Part shown: in pieces, positions 1 through 12,281 of the stretch | Position numbering within the stretch: position 1 is the stretch's first letter | How the letters are laid out: every line of letters begins with the position of its first letter | NCBI GenBank assembly: GCA_037893225.1 | Contig: JAZGUH010000326.1 | Span: 372,001-436,000, forward strand | Length of the DNA stretch: 64,000 bases | Reading direction: 5' to 3' | Source of the DNA: Hippasteria phrygiana | Taxonomy: Eukaryota > Echinodermata > Asteroidea > Valvatida > Goniasteridae | Notes under the pieces: model-generated | Told to the model about the DNA's origin: nothing | Databases searched by the model: none | Seen by the model: only the letters and a program-made list of their open reading frames with translations | Translations under genes and position numbers: made by a program

Positions 1-232
1 GCTATCCATACATGTCAAAATTACTGCATTTGGTTGATATTTCATGCAATTATGAATGAATAAAGCAAGTCCATACCCCAGGGAATTTGACAGGCATGGA
101 GGAATAAATAGACGGTAATATGTACACAGATGTTGGCCGGAAAGAAAATATACATTGCGAGGTTTGAATTTTCTCCACAAGTGTTAACTCTAAGAAGCCG
201 CCGATAATTGCAACATGTAGCGCCAGATCTAA

Positions 233-464
233 GCTATCCATACATGTCAAAATTACTGTATTTGGTTTATATTTCATGCAATTATGAATGAGTAAAGCAA
301 GTCCATACCCCAGGGAATTTGACATGCATGGAGCAATAAATAGACGGTAACAGGTACACAGATGTTGGCCGGAAAGAAAATAAACATTGCGAGGTTTGAA
401 TTTTCTCCACAAGTTTTAACTCTAAGAAGCCGCCGATGATTGCAACATGTAGCGCCAGATCTAA
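233..464. repeat. Representative 232-bp satellite monomer (M2)
   Basis: This copy illustrates the monomer, taking the gctatcc motif as phase 1. Variants recur at the same phases throughout the array: 27 (a, c or t), 36 (g, t or rarely a), 60 (g or a), 71-72 (one c lost in the 231-bp form), 78-80, 93 (t or g), 102 (c or g), 112-113, 118-124, 151 (a, t or g), 158, 183 (t or g), 198, 206 (g or a) and 226-230. Between these are stretches that hardly vary, about phases 37-53, 159-182 and 207-225. The common form holds a BglII site (agatct) near phase 225. The phase 93 t form makes an NsiI site (atgcat) and the phase 183 g form makes an HpaI site (gttaac). These restriction sites distinguish the monomer types. 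No internal subrepeat is evident apart from the inverted repeat listed separately. Confidence 0.93.
237..332. repeat. Imperfect inverted repeat inside the monomer (example in M2)
   Basis: The 15-base arm at 237-251 (tccatacatgtcaaa) is complementary to the arm at 318-332 (tttgacatgcatgga) at 14 of 15 positions. The arms are separated by 66 bases. The right arm contains the perfect 8-base palindrome catgcatg at 323-330. The arrangement is present in every monomer. In monomers with the phase 93 g variant (such as M1) pairing drops to 13 of 15 and the palindrome is lost. Dyads of this kind occur in many satellites and could be a paired protein-binding site or a cruciform arm. That role is inference, because the sequence shows only the symmetry. 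Confidence 0.75.
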
Positions 465-927
465 GCTATCCATACATGTCAAAATTACTGCATTTGGTTG
501 ATATTTCATGCAATTATGAATGAATAAAGCAAGTCCATACCCCAGGGAATTTGACAGGCATGGAGCAATAAATAGACGGTAATATGTACACAGATGTTGG
601 CCGGAAAGAAAATATACATTGCGAGGTTTGAATTTTCTCCACAAGTGTTAACTCTAAGAAGCCGCCGATAATTGCAACATGTAGCGCCAGATCTAAGCTA
701 TCCATACATGTCAAAATTACTGAATTTGGTTGATATTTCATGCAATTATGAATGAGTAAAGCAAGTCATACCCCAGGGAATTTGACATGCATGGAGCAAT
801 AAATAGAAGGTAATATGCAAACAGATGTTGGCCGGAAAGAAAATAAACATTGCGAGGTTTGAATTTTCTCCACAAGTTTTAACTCTAAGAAGCCGCCGAT
901 AATTGCAACATGTAGCGCCAGATCAAA

Positions 928-3709
928 GCTATCCATACATGTCAAAATTACTGAATTTGGTTGATATTTCATGCAATTATGAATGAGTAAAGCAAGTCCA
1001 TACCTCAGGGAATTTGACATGCATGGAGCAATAAATAGACGGTAACAGGTACACAGATGTTGGCCGGAAAGAAAATAAACATTGCGAGGTTTGAATTTTC
1101 TCCACAAGTTTTAACTCTAAGAAGCCGCCGATGATTGCAACATGTAGCGCCAGATCTAAGCTATCCATACATCTCAAAATTACTGCATTTGGTTGATATT
1201 TCATGCAATTATGAATGAATAAAGCAAGTCCATACCCCAGGGAATTTGACAGGCATGGAGGAATAAATAGACGGTAATATGTACACAGATGTTGGCCGGA
1301 AAGAAAATATACATTGGGAGGTTTGAATTTTCTCCACAAGTGTTAACTCTAAGAAGCCGCCGATAATTGCAACATGTAGCGCCAGATCTAAGCTATCCAT
1401 ACATGTCAAAATTACTGTATTTGGTTTATATTTCATGCAATTATGAATGAGTAAAGCAAGTCCATACCCCAGGGAATTTGACATGCATGGAGCAATAAAT
1501 AGACGGTAACAGGTACACAGATGTTGGCCGGAAAGAAAATAAACATTGCGAGGTTTGAATTTTCTCCACAAGTTTTAACCCTAAGAAGCCGCCGATGATT
1601 GCAACATGTAGCGCCAGATCTAAGCTATCCATACATGTCAAAATTACTGCATTTGGTTTATATTTCATGCAATTATGAATGAGTAAAGCAAGTCATACCC
1701 TAGGGAATTTGACATGCATGGAGCAATAAATAGACGGTAACATGTACACAGATGTTGGCCGGAAAGAAAATAAACATTGCGAGGTTTGAATTTTCTCCAC
1801 AAGTTTTAACTATAAGAAGCCGCCGATAATTGCAACATGTAGCGCCAGATCAAAGCTATCCATACATGTCAAAATTACTGAATTTGGTTGATATTTCATG
1901 CAATTATGAATGAGTAAAGCAAGTCCATACCCCAGGGAATTTGACATGCATGGAGCAATAAATAGACGGTAACAGGTACACAGATGTTGGCCGGAAAGAA
2001 AATAAACATTGCGAGGTTTGAATTTTCTCCACAAGTTTTAACTCTAAGAAGCCGCCGATGATTGCAACATGTAGCGCCAGATCTAAGCTATCCATACATG
2101 TCAAAATTACTGAATTTGGTTGATATTTCATGCAATTATGAATGAGTAAAGCAAGTCCATACCCCAGGGAATTTGACATGCATGGAGCAATAAATAGACG
2201 GTAACAGGTACACAGATGTTGGCCGGAAAGAAAATAAACATTGCGAGGTTTGAATTTTCTCCACAAGTTTTAACTCTAAGAAGCCGCCGATGATTGCAAC
2301 ATGTAGCGCCAGATCTAAGCTATCCATACATGTCAAAATTACTGAATTTGGTTGATATTTCATGCAATTATGAATGAGTAAAGCAAGTCCATACCTCAGG
2401 GAATTTGACATGCATGGAGCAATAAATAGACGGTAACAGGTACACAGATGTTGGCCGGAAAGAAAATAAACATTGCGAGGTTTGAATTTTCTCCACAAGT
2501 TTTAACTCTAAGAAGCCGCCGATGATTGCAACATGTAGCGCCAGATCTAAGCTATCCATACATCTCAAAATTACTGCATTTGGTTGATATTTCATGCAAT
2601 TATGAATGAATAAAGCAAGTCCATACCCCAGGGAATTTGACAGGCATGGAGGAATAAATAGACGGTAATATGTACACAGATGTTGGCCGGAAAGAAAATA
2701 TACATTGGGAGGTTTGAATTTTCTCCACAAGTGTTAACTCTAAGAAGCCGCCGATAATTGCAACATGTAGCGCCAGATCTAAGCTATCCATACATGTCAA
2801 AATTACTGTATTTGGTTTATATTTCATGCAATTATGAATGAGTAAAGCAAGTCCATACCCCAGGGAATTTGACATGCATGGAGCAATAAATAGACGGTAA
2901 CAGGTACACAGATGTTGGCCGGAAAGAAAATAAACATTGCGAGGTTTGAATTTTCTCCACAAGTTTTAACTCTAAGAAGCCGCCGATGATTGCAACATGT
3001 AGCGCCAGATCTAAGCTATCCATACATGTCAAAATTACTGCATTTGGTTTATATTTCATGCAATTATGAATGAGTAAAGCAAGTCATACCCTAGGGAATT
3101 TGACATGCATGGAGCAATAAATAGACGGTAACATGTACACAGATGTTGGCCGGAAAGAAAATAAACATTGCGAGGTTTGAATTTTCTCCACAAGTTTTAA
3201 CTATAAGAAGCCGCCGATAATTGCAACATGTAGCGCCAGATCAAAGCTATCCATACATGTCAAAATTACTGAATTTGGTTGATATTTCATGCAATTATGA
3301 ATGAGTAAAGCAAGTCCATACCCCAGGGAATTTGACATGCATGGAGCAATAAATAGACGGTAACAGGTACACAGATGTTGGCCGGAAAGAAAATAAACAT
3401 TGCGAGGTTTGAATTTTCTCCACAAGTTTTAACTCTAAGAAGCCGCCGATGATTGCAACATGTAGCGCCAGATCTAAGCTATCCATACATGTCAAAATTA
3501 CTGAATTTGGTTGATATTTCATGCAATTATGAATGAGTAAAGCAAGTCCATACCCCAGGGAATTTGACATGCATGGAGCAATAAATAGACGGTAACAGGT
3601 ACACAGATGTTGGCCGGAAAGAAAATAAACATTGCGAGGTTTGAATTTTCTCCACAAGTTTTAACTCTAAGAAGCCGCCGATGATTGCAACATGTAGCGC
3701 CAGATCTAA
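928..3709. repeat. 6-monomer tandem duplication (928-2318 and 2319-3709)
   Basis: Monomers M5-M10 match M11-M16 at a constant offset of 1391 bp (five 232-bp monomers and one 231-bp monomer). The order of variant types agrees, including the unusual catctcaaa form at the start of the second monomer in each set and the ctataagaag form that ends the fourth. One difference I can see is ccctaag at about 1579 in the first copy against ctctaag in the second. The high similarity indicates a recent tandem duplication. Confidence 0.85.
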
Positions 3710-5331
3710 GCTATCCATACATGTCAAAATTACTGAATTTGGTTGATATTTCATGCAATTATGAATGAGTAAAGCAAGTCATACCCCAGGGAATTTGACA
3801 GGCATGGAGCAATAAATAGAAGGTAATATGCACACAGATGTTGGCCGGAAAGAAAATAAACATTGCGAGGTTTGAATTTTCTCCACAAGTGTTAACTCTA
3901 AGAAGCCGCCGATAATTGCAACATGTAGCGCCAGATCTAAGCTATCCATACATGTCAAAATTACTGCATTTGGTTGATATTTCATGCAATTATGAATGAG
4001 TAAAGCAAGTCCATACCCGAGGGAATTTGACATGCATGGAGCAATAAATAGACGGTAACAGGTACACAGATGTTGGACGGAAAGAAAATAAACATTGCGA
4101 GGTTTGAATTTTCTCCACAAGTTTTAACTCTAAGAAGCCGCCGATGATTGCAACATGTAGCGCCAGATCTAAGCTATCCATACATGTCAAAATTACTGCA
4201 TTTGGTTGATATTTCATGCAATTATGAATGAATAAAGCAAGTCCATACCCCAGGGAATTTGACAGGCATGGAGCAATAAATAGACGGTAATATGTACACA
4301 GATGTTGGCCGGAAAGAAAATATACATTGCGAGGTTTGAATTTTCTCCACAAGTGTTAACTCTAAGAAGCCGCCGATAATTGCAACATGTAGCGCCAGAT
4401 CTAAGCTATCCATACATGTCAAAATTACTGCATTTGGTTGATATTTCATGCAATTATGAATGAGTAAAGCAAGTCATACCCCAGGGAATTTGACATGCAT
4501 GGAGCAATAAATAGAAGGTAATATGCAAACAGATGTTGGCCGGAAAGAAAATAAACATTGCGAGGTTTGAATTTTCTCCACAAGTTTTAACTCTAAGAAG
4601 CCGCCGATAATTGCAACATGTAGCGCCAGATCAAAGCTATCCATACATGTCAAAATTACTGAATTTGGTTGATATTTCATGCAATTATGAATGAGTAAAG
4701 CAAGTCCATACCCCAGGGAATTTGACATGCATGGAGCAATAAATAGACGGTAACAGGTACACAGATGTTGGCCGGAAAGAAAATAAACATTGCGAGGTTT
4801 GAATTTTCTCCACAAGTTTTAACTCTAAGAAGCCGCCGATGATTGCAACATGTAGCGCCAGATCTAAGCTATCCATACATGTCAAAATTACTGCATTTGG
4901 TTGATATTTCATGCAATTATGAATGAATAAAGCAAGTCCATACCCCAGGGAATTTGACAGGCATGGAGGAATAAATAGACGGTAATATGTACACAGATGT
5001 TGGCCGGAAAGAAAATATACATTGGGAGGTTTGAATTTTCTCCACAAGTGTTAACTCTAAGAAGCCGCCGATAATTGCAACATGTAGCGCCAGATCTAAG
5101 CTATCCATACATGTCAAAATTACTGTATTTGGTTTATATTTCATGCAATTATGAATGAGTAAAGCAAGTCCATACCCCAGGGAATTTGACATGCATGGAG
5201 CAATAAATAGACGGTAACAGGTACACAGATGTTGGCCGGAAAGAAAATAAACATTGCGAGGTTTGAATTTTCCCAACAAGTTTTAACTCTAAGAAGCCGC
5301 CGATGATTGCAACATGTAGCGCCAGATCTAA

Positions 5332-7880
5332 GCTATCCATACATGTCAAAATTACTGAATTTGGTTGATATTTCATGCAATTATGAATGAATAAAGCAAG
5401 TCCATACCCCAGGGAATTTGACAGGCATGGAGCAATAAATAGAAGGTAATATGCACACAGATGTTGGCCGGAAAGAAAATAAACATTGCGAGGTTTGAAT
5501 TTTCTCCACAAGTTTTAACTCTAAGAAGCCGCCGATAATTGCAACATGTAGCGCCAGATCTAAGCTATCCATACATGTCAAAATTACTGCATTTGGTTGA
5601 TATTTCATGCAATTATGAATGAATAAAGCAAGTCCATACCCCAGGGAATTTGACAGGCATGGAGGAATAAATAGACGGTAATATGTACACAGATGTTGGC
5701 CGGAAAGAAAATATACATTGGGAGGTTTGAATTTTCTCCACAAGTGTTAACTCTAAGAAGCCGCCGATAATTGCAACATGTAGCGCCAGATCTAAGCTAT
5801 CCATACATGTCAAAATTACTGTATTTGGTTTATATTTCATGCAATTATGAATGAGTAAAGCAAGTCCATACCCCAGGGAATTTGACATGCATGGAGCAAT
5901 AAATAGACGGTAACAGGTACACAGATGTTGGCCGGAAAGAAAATAAACATTGTGAGGTTTGAATTTTCTCCACAAGTGTTAACTCTAAGAAGCCGCCGAT
6001 GATTGCAACATGTAGCGCCAGATCTAAGCTATCCATACATGTCAAAATTGCTGCATTTGGTTGATATTTCATGCAATTATGAATGAATAAAGCAAGTCCA
6101 TACCCCAGGGAATTTGACATGCATGGAGCAATAAATAGACGGTAATATGTACACAGATGTTGGCCGGAAAGAAAATAGACATTGCGAGGTTTGAATTTTC
6201 TCCACAAGTTTTAACTCTAAGAAGTCGCCGATGATTGCAACATGTAGCGCCAGATCTAAGCTATCCATACATGTCAAAATTACTGAATTTGGTTGATATT
6301 TCATGCAATTATGAATGAGTAAAGCAAGTCATACCCCAGGGAATTTGACATGCATGGAGCAATAAATAGACGGTAACAGGTACACAGATGTTGGCCAGAA
6401 AGAAAATAGACATTGCGAGGTTTGAATTTTCTCCACAAGTTTTAACTCTAAGAAGTCGCCGATGATTGCAACATGTAGCGCCAGATCTAAGCTATCCATA
6501 CATGTCAAAATTACTGAATTTGGTTGATATTTCATGCAATTATGAATGAGTAAAGCAAGTCATACCCCAGGGAATTTGACAGGCATGGAGCAATAAATAG
6601 AAGGTAATATGCACACAGATGTTGGCCGGAAAGAAAATAAACATTGCGAGGTTTGAATTTTCTCCACAAGTGTTAACTCTAAGAAGCCGCCGATAATTGC
6701 AACATGTAGCGCCAGATCTAAGCTATCCATACATGTCAAAATTACTGTATTTGGTTTATATTTCATGCAATTATAAATGAGTAAAGCAAGTCCATACCCC
6801 AGGGAATTTGACATGCATGGAGCAATAAATAGACGGTAACAGGTACACAGATGTTGGCCGGAAAGAAAATAAACATTGCGAGGTTTGAATTTTCTCCACA
6901 AGTTTTAACTCTAAGAAGCCGCCGATTATTGCAACATGTAGCGCCAGATCTAAGCTATCCATACATGTCAAAATTGCTGCATTTGGTTGATATTTCATGC
7001 AATTATGAATGAATAAAGCAAGTCCATACCCCAGGGAATTTGACATGCATGGAGCAATAAATAGACGGTAATATGTACACAGATGTTGGCCGGAAAGAAA
7101 ATAGACATTGCGAGGTTTGAATTTTCTCCACAAGTTTTAACTCTAAGAAGTCGCCGATGATTGCAACATGTAGCGCCAGATCTAAGCTATCCATACATGT
7201 CAAAATTACTGAATTTGGTTGATATTTCATGCAATTATGAATGAGTAAAGCAAGTCATACCCCAGGGAATTTGACATGCATGGAGCAATAAATAGACGGT
7301 AACAGGTACACAGATGTTGGCCGGAAAGAAAATAAACATTGCGAGGTTTGAATTTTCTCCACAAGTGTTAACTCTAAGAAGCCGCCGATAATTGCAACAT
7401 GTAGCGCCAGATCTAAGCTATCCATACATGTCAAAATTACTGTATTTGGTTTATATTTCATGCAATTATGAATGAATAAAGCAAGTCCATACCCCAGGGA
7501 ATTTGACATGCATGGAGCAATAAATAGACGGTAACAGGTACACAGATGTTGGCCGGAAAGAAAATAAACATTGTGAGGTTTGAATTTTCTCCACAAGTGT
7601 TAACTCTAAGAAGCCGCCGATGATTGCAACATGTAGCGCCAGATCTAAGCTATCCATACATGTCAAAATTGCTGCATTTGGTTGATATTTCATGCAATTA
7701 TGAATGAATAAAGCAAGTCCATACCCCAGGGAATTTGACATGCATGGAGCAATAAATAGACGGTAATATGTACACAGATGTTGGCCAGAAAGAAAATAGA
7801 CATTGCGAGGTTTGAATTTTCTCCACAAGTTTTAACTCTAAGAAGCCGCCGATGATTGCAACATGTAGCGCCAGATCTAA
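5332..7880. repeat. Irregular monomer stretch M24-M34
   Basis: Eleven satellite monomers that do not match one of the long duplicated blocks over their full length. A local repeat is visible: M26-M28 (from 5796) resemble M30-M32 (from 6722) at an offset of 926 bp, sharing the ttgctgc form, atagac and the rare gtcgcc variant. The variant ggccagaaag appears twice (M28, and M34 starting 7649), and ttataaatg first appears in M30. No non-satellite sequence is present. Confidence 0.7.
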
Positions 7881-10800
7881 GCTATCCATACATGTCAAAA
7901 TTACTGCATTTGGTTGATATTTCATGCAATTATGAATGAATAAAGCAAGTCCATACCCCAGGGAATTTGACAGGCATGGAGCAATAAATAGACGGTAATA
8001 TGTACACAGATGTTGGCCGGAAAGAAAATATACATTGCGAGGTTTGAATTTTCTCCACAAGTGTTAACTCTAAGAAGCCGCCGATAATTGCAACATGTAG
8101 CGCCAGATCTAAGCTATCCATACATGTCAAAATTACTGAATTTGGTTGATATTTCATGCAATTATGAATGAGTAAAGCAAGTCATACCCCAGGGAATTTG
8201 ACATGCATGGAGCAATAAATAGAAGGTAATATGCACACAGATGTTGGCCGGAAAGAAAATAAACATTGCGAGGTTTGAATTTTCTCCACAAGTTTTAACT
8301 CTAAGAAGCCGCCGATAATTGCAACATGTAGCGCCAGATCAAAGCTATCCATACATGTCAAAATTACTGTATTTGGTTTATATTTCATGCAATTATGAAT
8401 GAGTAAAACAAGTCATACCCTAGGGAATTTGACATGCATGGAGCAATAAATAGACGGTAACATGTACACAGATGTTGGCCGGAAAGAAAATAAACATTGC
8501 GAGGTTTGAATTTTCTCCACAAGTTTTAACTCTAAGAAGCCGCCGATGATTGCAACATGTAGCGCCAGATCTAAGCTATCCATACATGTCAAAATTACTG
8601 AATTTGGTTGATATTTCATGCAATTATGAATGAATAAAGCAAGTCCATACCCCAGGGAATTTGACAGGCATGGAGCAATAAATAGACGGTAATATGTACA
8701 CAGATGTTGGCCGGAAAGAAAATAAACATTGTGAGGTTTGAATTTTCTCCACAAGTGTTAACTCTAAGAAGCCGCCGATGATTGCAACATGTAGCGCCAG
8801 ATCTAAGCTATCCATACATGTCAAAATTGCTGCATTTGGTTGATATTTCATGCAATTATGAATGAATAAAGCAAGTCCATACCCCAGGGAATTTGACATG
8901 CATGGAGCAATAAATAGACGGTAATATGTACACAGATGTTGGCCGGAAAGAAAATAGACATTGCGAGGTTTGAATTTTCTCCACAAGTTTTAACTCTAAG
9001 AAGTCGCCGATGATTGCAACATGTAGCGCCAGATCTAAGCTATCCATACATGTCAAAATTACTGAATTTGGTTGATATTTCATGCAATTATGAATGAGTA
9101 AAGCAAGTCATACCCCAGGGAATTTGACAGGCATGGAGCAATAAATAGAAGGTAATATGCACACAGATGTTAGCCGGAAAGAAAATAAACATTGCGAGGT
9201 TTGAATTTTCTCCACAAGTGTTAACTCTAAGAAGCCGCCGATAATTGCAACATGTAGCGCCAGATCTAAGCTATCCATACATGTCAAAATTACTGTATTT
9301 GGTTTATATTTCATGCAATTATGAATGAGTAAAGCAAGTCCATACCCCAGGGAATTTGACATGCATGGAGCAATAAATAGACGGTAACAGGTACACAGAT
9401 GTTGGACGGAAAGAAAATAAACATTGCGAGGTTTGAATTTTCTCCACAAGTTTTAACTCTAAGAAGCCGCCGATGATTGCAACATGTAGCGCCAGATCTA
9501 AGCTATCCATACATGTCAAAATTACTGAATTTGGTTGATATTTCATGCAATTATGAATGAGTAAAGCAAGTCATACCCCAGGGAATTTGACATGCATGGA
9601 GCAATAAATAGAAGGTAATATGCACACAGATGTTGGCCGGAAAGAAAATAAACATTGCGAGGTTTGAATTTTCTCCACAAGTTTTAACTCTAAGAAGCCG
9701 CCGATAATTGCAACATGTAGCGCCAGATCAAAGCTATCCATACATGTCAAAATTACTGAATTTGGTTGATATTTCATGCAATTATGAATGAGTAAAGCAA
9801 GTCCATACCCCAGGGAATTTGACATGCATGGAGCAATAAATAGACGGTAACAGGTACACAGATGTTGGCCGGAAAGAAAATAAACATTGCGAGGTTTGAA
9901 TTTTCTCCACAAGTTTTAACTCTAAGAAGCCGCCGATGATTGCAACATGTAGCGCCAGATCTAAGCTACCCATACATGTCAAAATTACTGCATTTGGTTG
10001 ATATTTCATGCAATTATGAATGAATAAAGCAAGTCCATACCCCAGGGAATTTGACAGGCATGGAGGAATAAATAGACGGTAATATGTACACAGATGTTGG
10101 CCGGAAAGAAAATATACATTGCGAGGTTTGAATTTTCTCCACAAGTGTTAACTCTAAGAAGCCGCCGATAATTGCAACATGTAGCGCCAGATCTAAGCTA
10201 TCCATACATGTCAAAATTACTGTATTTGGTTTATATTTCATGCAATTATGAATGAGTAAAGCAAGTCCATACCCCAGGGAATTTGACATGCATGGAGCAA
10301 TAAATAGACGGTAACAGGTACACAGATGTTGGCCGGAAAGAAAATAAACATTGCGAGGTTTGAATTTTCTCCACAAGTTTTAACTCTAAGAAGCCGCCGA
10401 TGATTGCAACATGTAGCGCCAGATCTAAGCTATCCATACATGTCAAAATTACTGCATTTGGTTGATATTTCATGCAATTATGAATGAATAAAGCAAGTCC
10501 ATACCCCAGGGAATTTGACAGGCATGGAGCAATAAATAGACGGTAATAGGTACACAGATGTTGGCCGGAAAGAAAATATACATTGCGAGGTTTGAATTTT
10601 CTCCACAAGTGTTAACTCTAAGAAGCCGCCGATAATTGCAACATGTAGCGCCAGATCTAAGCTATCCATATATGTCAAAATTACTGAATTTGGTTGATAT
10701 TTCATGCAATTATGAATGAGTAAAGCAAGTCATACCCCAGGGAATTTGACATGCATGGAGCAATAAATAGAAGGTAATATGCAAACAGATGTTGGCCGGA

Positions 10801-12281
10801 AAGAAAATAAACATTGCGAGGTTTGAATTTTCTCCACAAGTTTTAACTCTAAGAAGCCGCCGATAATTGCAACATGTAGCGCCAGATCAAAGCTATCCAT
10901 ACATGTCAAAATTACTGAATTTGGTTGATATTTCATGCAATTATGAATGAGTAAAGCAAGTCCATACCTCAGGGAATTTGACATGCATGGAGCAATAAAT
11001 AGACGGTAACAGGTACACAGATGTTGGCCGGAAAGAAAATAAACATTGCGAGGTTTGAATTTTCTCCACAAGTTTTAACTCTAAGAAGCCGCCGATGATT
11101 GCAACATGTAGCGCCAGATCTAAGCTATCCATACATCTCAAAATTACTGCATTTGGTTGATATTTCATGCAATTATGAATGAATAAAGCAAGTCCATACC
11201 CCAGGGAATTTGACAGGCATGGAGGAATAAATAGACGGTAATATGTACACAGATGTTGGCCGGAAAGAAAATATACATTGCGAGGTTTGAATTTTCTCCA
11301 CAAGTGTTAACTCTAAGAAGCCGCCGATAATTGCAACATGTAGCGCCAGATCTAAGCTATCCATACATGTCAAAATTACTGAATTTGGTTGATATTTCAT
11401 GCAATTATGAATGAGTAAAGCAAGTCATACCCCAGGGAATTTGACATGCATGGAGCAATAAATAGAAGGTAATATGCACACAGATGTTGGCCGGAAAGAA
11501 AATAAACATTGCGAGGTTTGAATTTTCTCCACAAGTTTTAACTCTAAGAAGCCGCCGATAATTGCAACATGTAGCGCCAGATCAAAGCTATCCATACATG
11601 TCAAAATTACTGTATTTGGTTTATATTTCATGCAATTATGAATGAGTAAAACAAGTCATACCCTAGGGAATTTGACATGCATGGAGCAATAAATAGACGG
11701 TAACATGTACACAGATGTTGGCCGGAAAGAAAATAAACATTGCGAGGTTTGAATTTTCTCCACAAGTTTTAACTCTAAGAAGCCGCCGATGATTGCAACA
11801 TGTAGCGCCAGATCTAAGCTATCCATACATGTCAAAATTACTGAATTTGGTTGATATTTCATGCAATTATGAATGAATAAAGCAAGTCCATACCCTAGGG
11901 AATTTGACAGGCATGGAGCAATAAATAGACGGTAATATGTACACAGATGTTGGCCGGAAAGAAAATAAACATTGTGAGGTTTGAATTTTCTCCACAAGTG
12001 TTAACTCTAAGAAGCCGCCGATGATTGCAACATGTAGCGCCAGATCTAAGCTATCCATACATGTCAAAATTGCTGCATTTGGTTGACATTTCATGCAATT
12101 ATGAATGAATAAAGCAAGTCCATACCCCAGGGAATTTGACAGGCATGGAGGAATAAATAGACGGTAATATGTACACAGATGTTGGCCGGAAAGAAAATAT
12201 ACATTGCGAGGTTTGAATTTTCTCCACAAGTGTTAACTCTAAGAAGCCGCCGATAATTGCAACATGTAGCGCCAGATCTAA
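7881..12281. repeat. HOR segment copy 1 (M35-M53, 19 monomers, 4401 bp)
   Basis: This segment matches 14598-18998 at a constant offset of 6717 bp, which is the length of 29 monomers (eighteen of 232 bp and eleven of 231 bp). Private variants are shared at the expected places: gttagccgg near 9171, gctaccc near 9965 and catatatg near 10668. Differences found by eye are c12087 against t18804 and a11726 against t18443, so divergence is very low. The right edge overlaps a local 7-mer duplication. Confidence 0.87.

Larger units (their letters stand above)
1..1159. repeat. Five-type monomer cassette M1-M5 (type order 1-2-3-4-5)
   Basis: Five consecutive monomers carry five distinct linked variant sets. 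Type 1 has c27, g93, aggaataa and atatac. Type 2 has t27, t36, t93, taacagg and ataaac. Type 3 has c27, g93 with agcaataa, and atatac. Type 4 is the 231-bp form with gaagg, gcaaac and gatcaaag. Type 5 has cctcagg with taacagg. The same order recurs, with minor changes, at monomers starting 9965, 16682, 18767, 22937 and 26180. The cassette therefore looks like a basic higher-order unit from which the larger blocks are assembled. The 1159-bp length reflects four 232-bp copies and one 231-bp copy. Confidence 0.75.
1..5331. repeat. Left block M1-M23, duplicated at 26180-33827
   Basis: M1-M11 (1-2550) match M114-M124 at a constant offset of 26179 bp, including the private variant ccctaag. M12-M18 match M134-M140 at offset 28265, and M19-M23 match M142-M146 at offset 28496. 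The right-hand version therefore holds everything in the left block plus nine additional monomers (28730-30815) and one additional monomer (M141, 32438-32668). This is a long-range segmental duplication inside the array, followed by local expansion of one copy or contraction of the other. Confidence 0.85.

Noticed and set aside
285..345. AATAAA-type polyadenylation motifs and TATA-like stretches in every monomer
   Set aside because: Expected by chance in AT-rich sequence and repeated with the monomer; no transcript or gene structure is associated.
50..412. Recurring minus-strand open frames of about 66-123 codons, one in nearly every monomer
   Set aside because: They are one translation of the satellite repeated with overlaps of about half their length, starting and stopping at the same phases in each monomer. 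A 232-bp period shifts frame at every copy, and variants include stops and single-base losses without regard to frame. No known domain, and no gene-like context.
382..412. Possible RNA polymerase III B-box-like stretch (ggtttgaattt) hinting at a tRNA-derived origin
   Set aside because: It matches the B-box consensus at about 8 of 11 positions, and no convincing A-box lies upstream at the right distance, so it is within chance.
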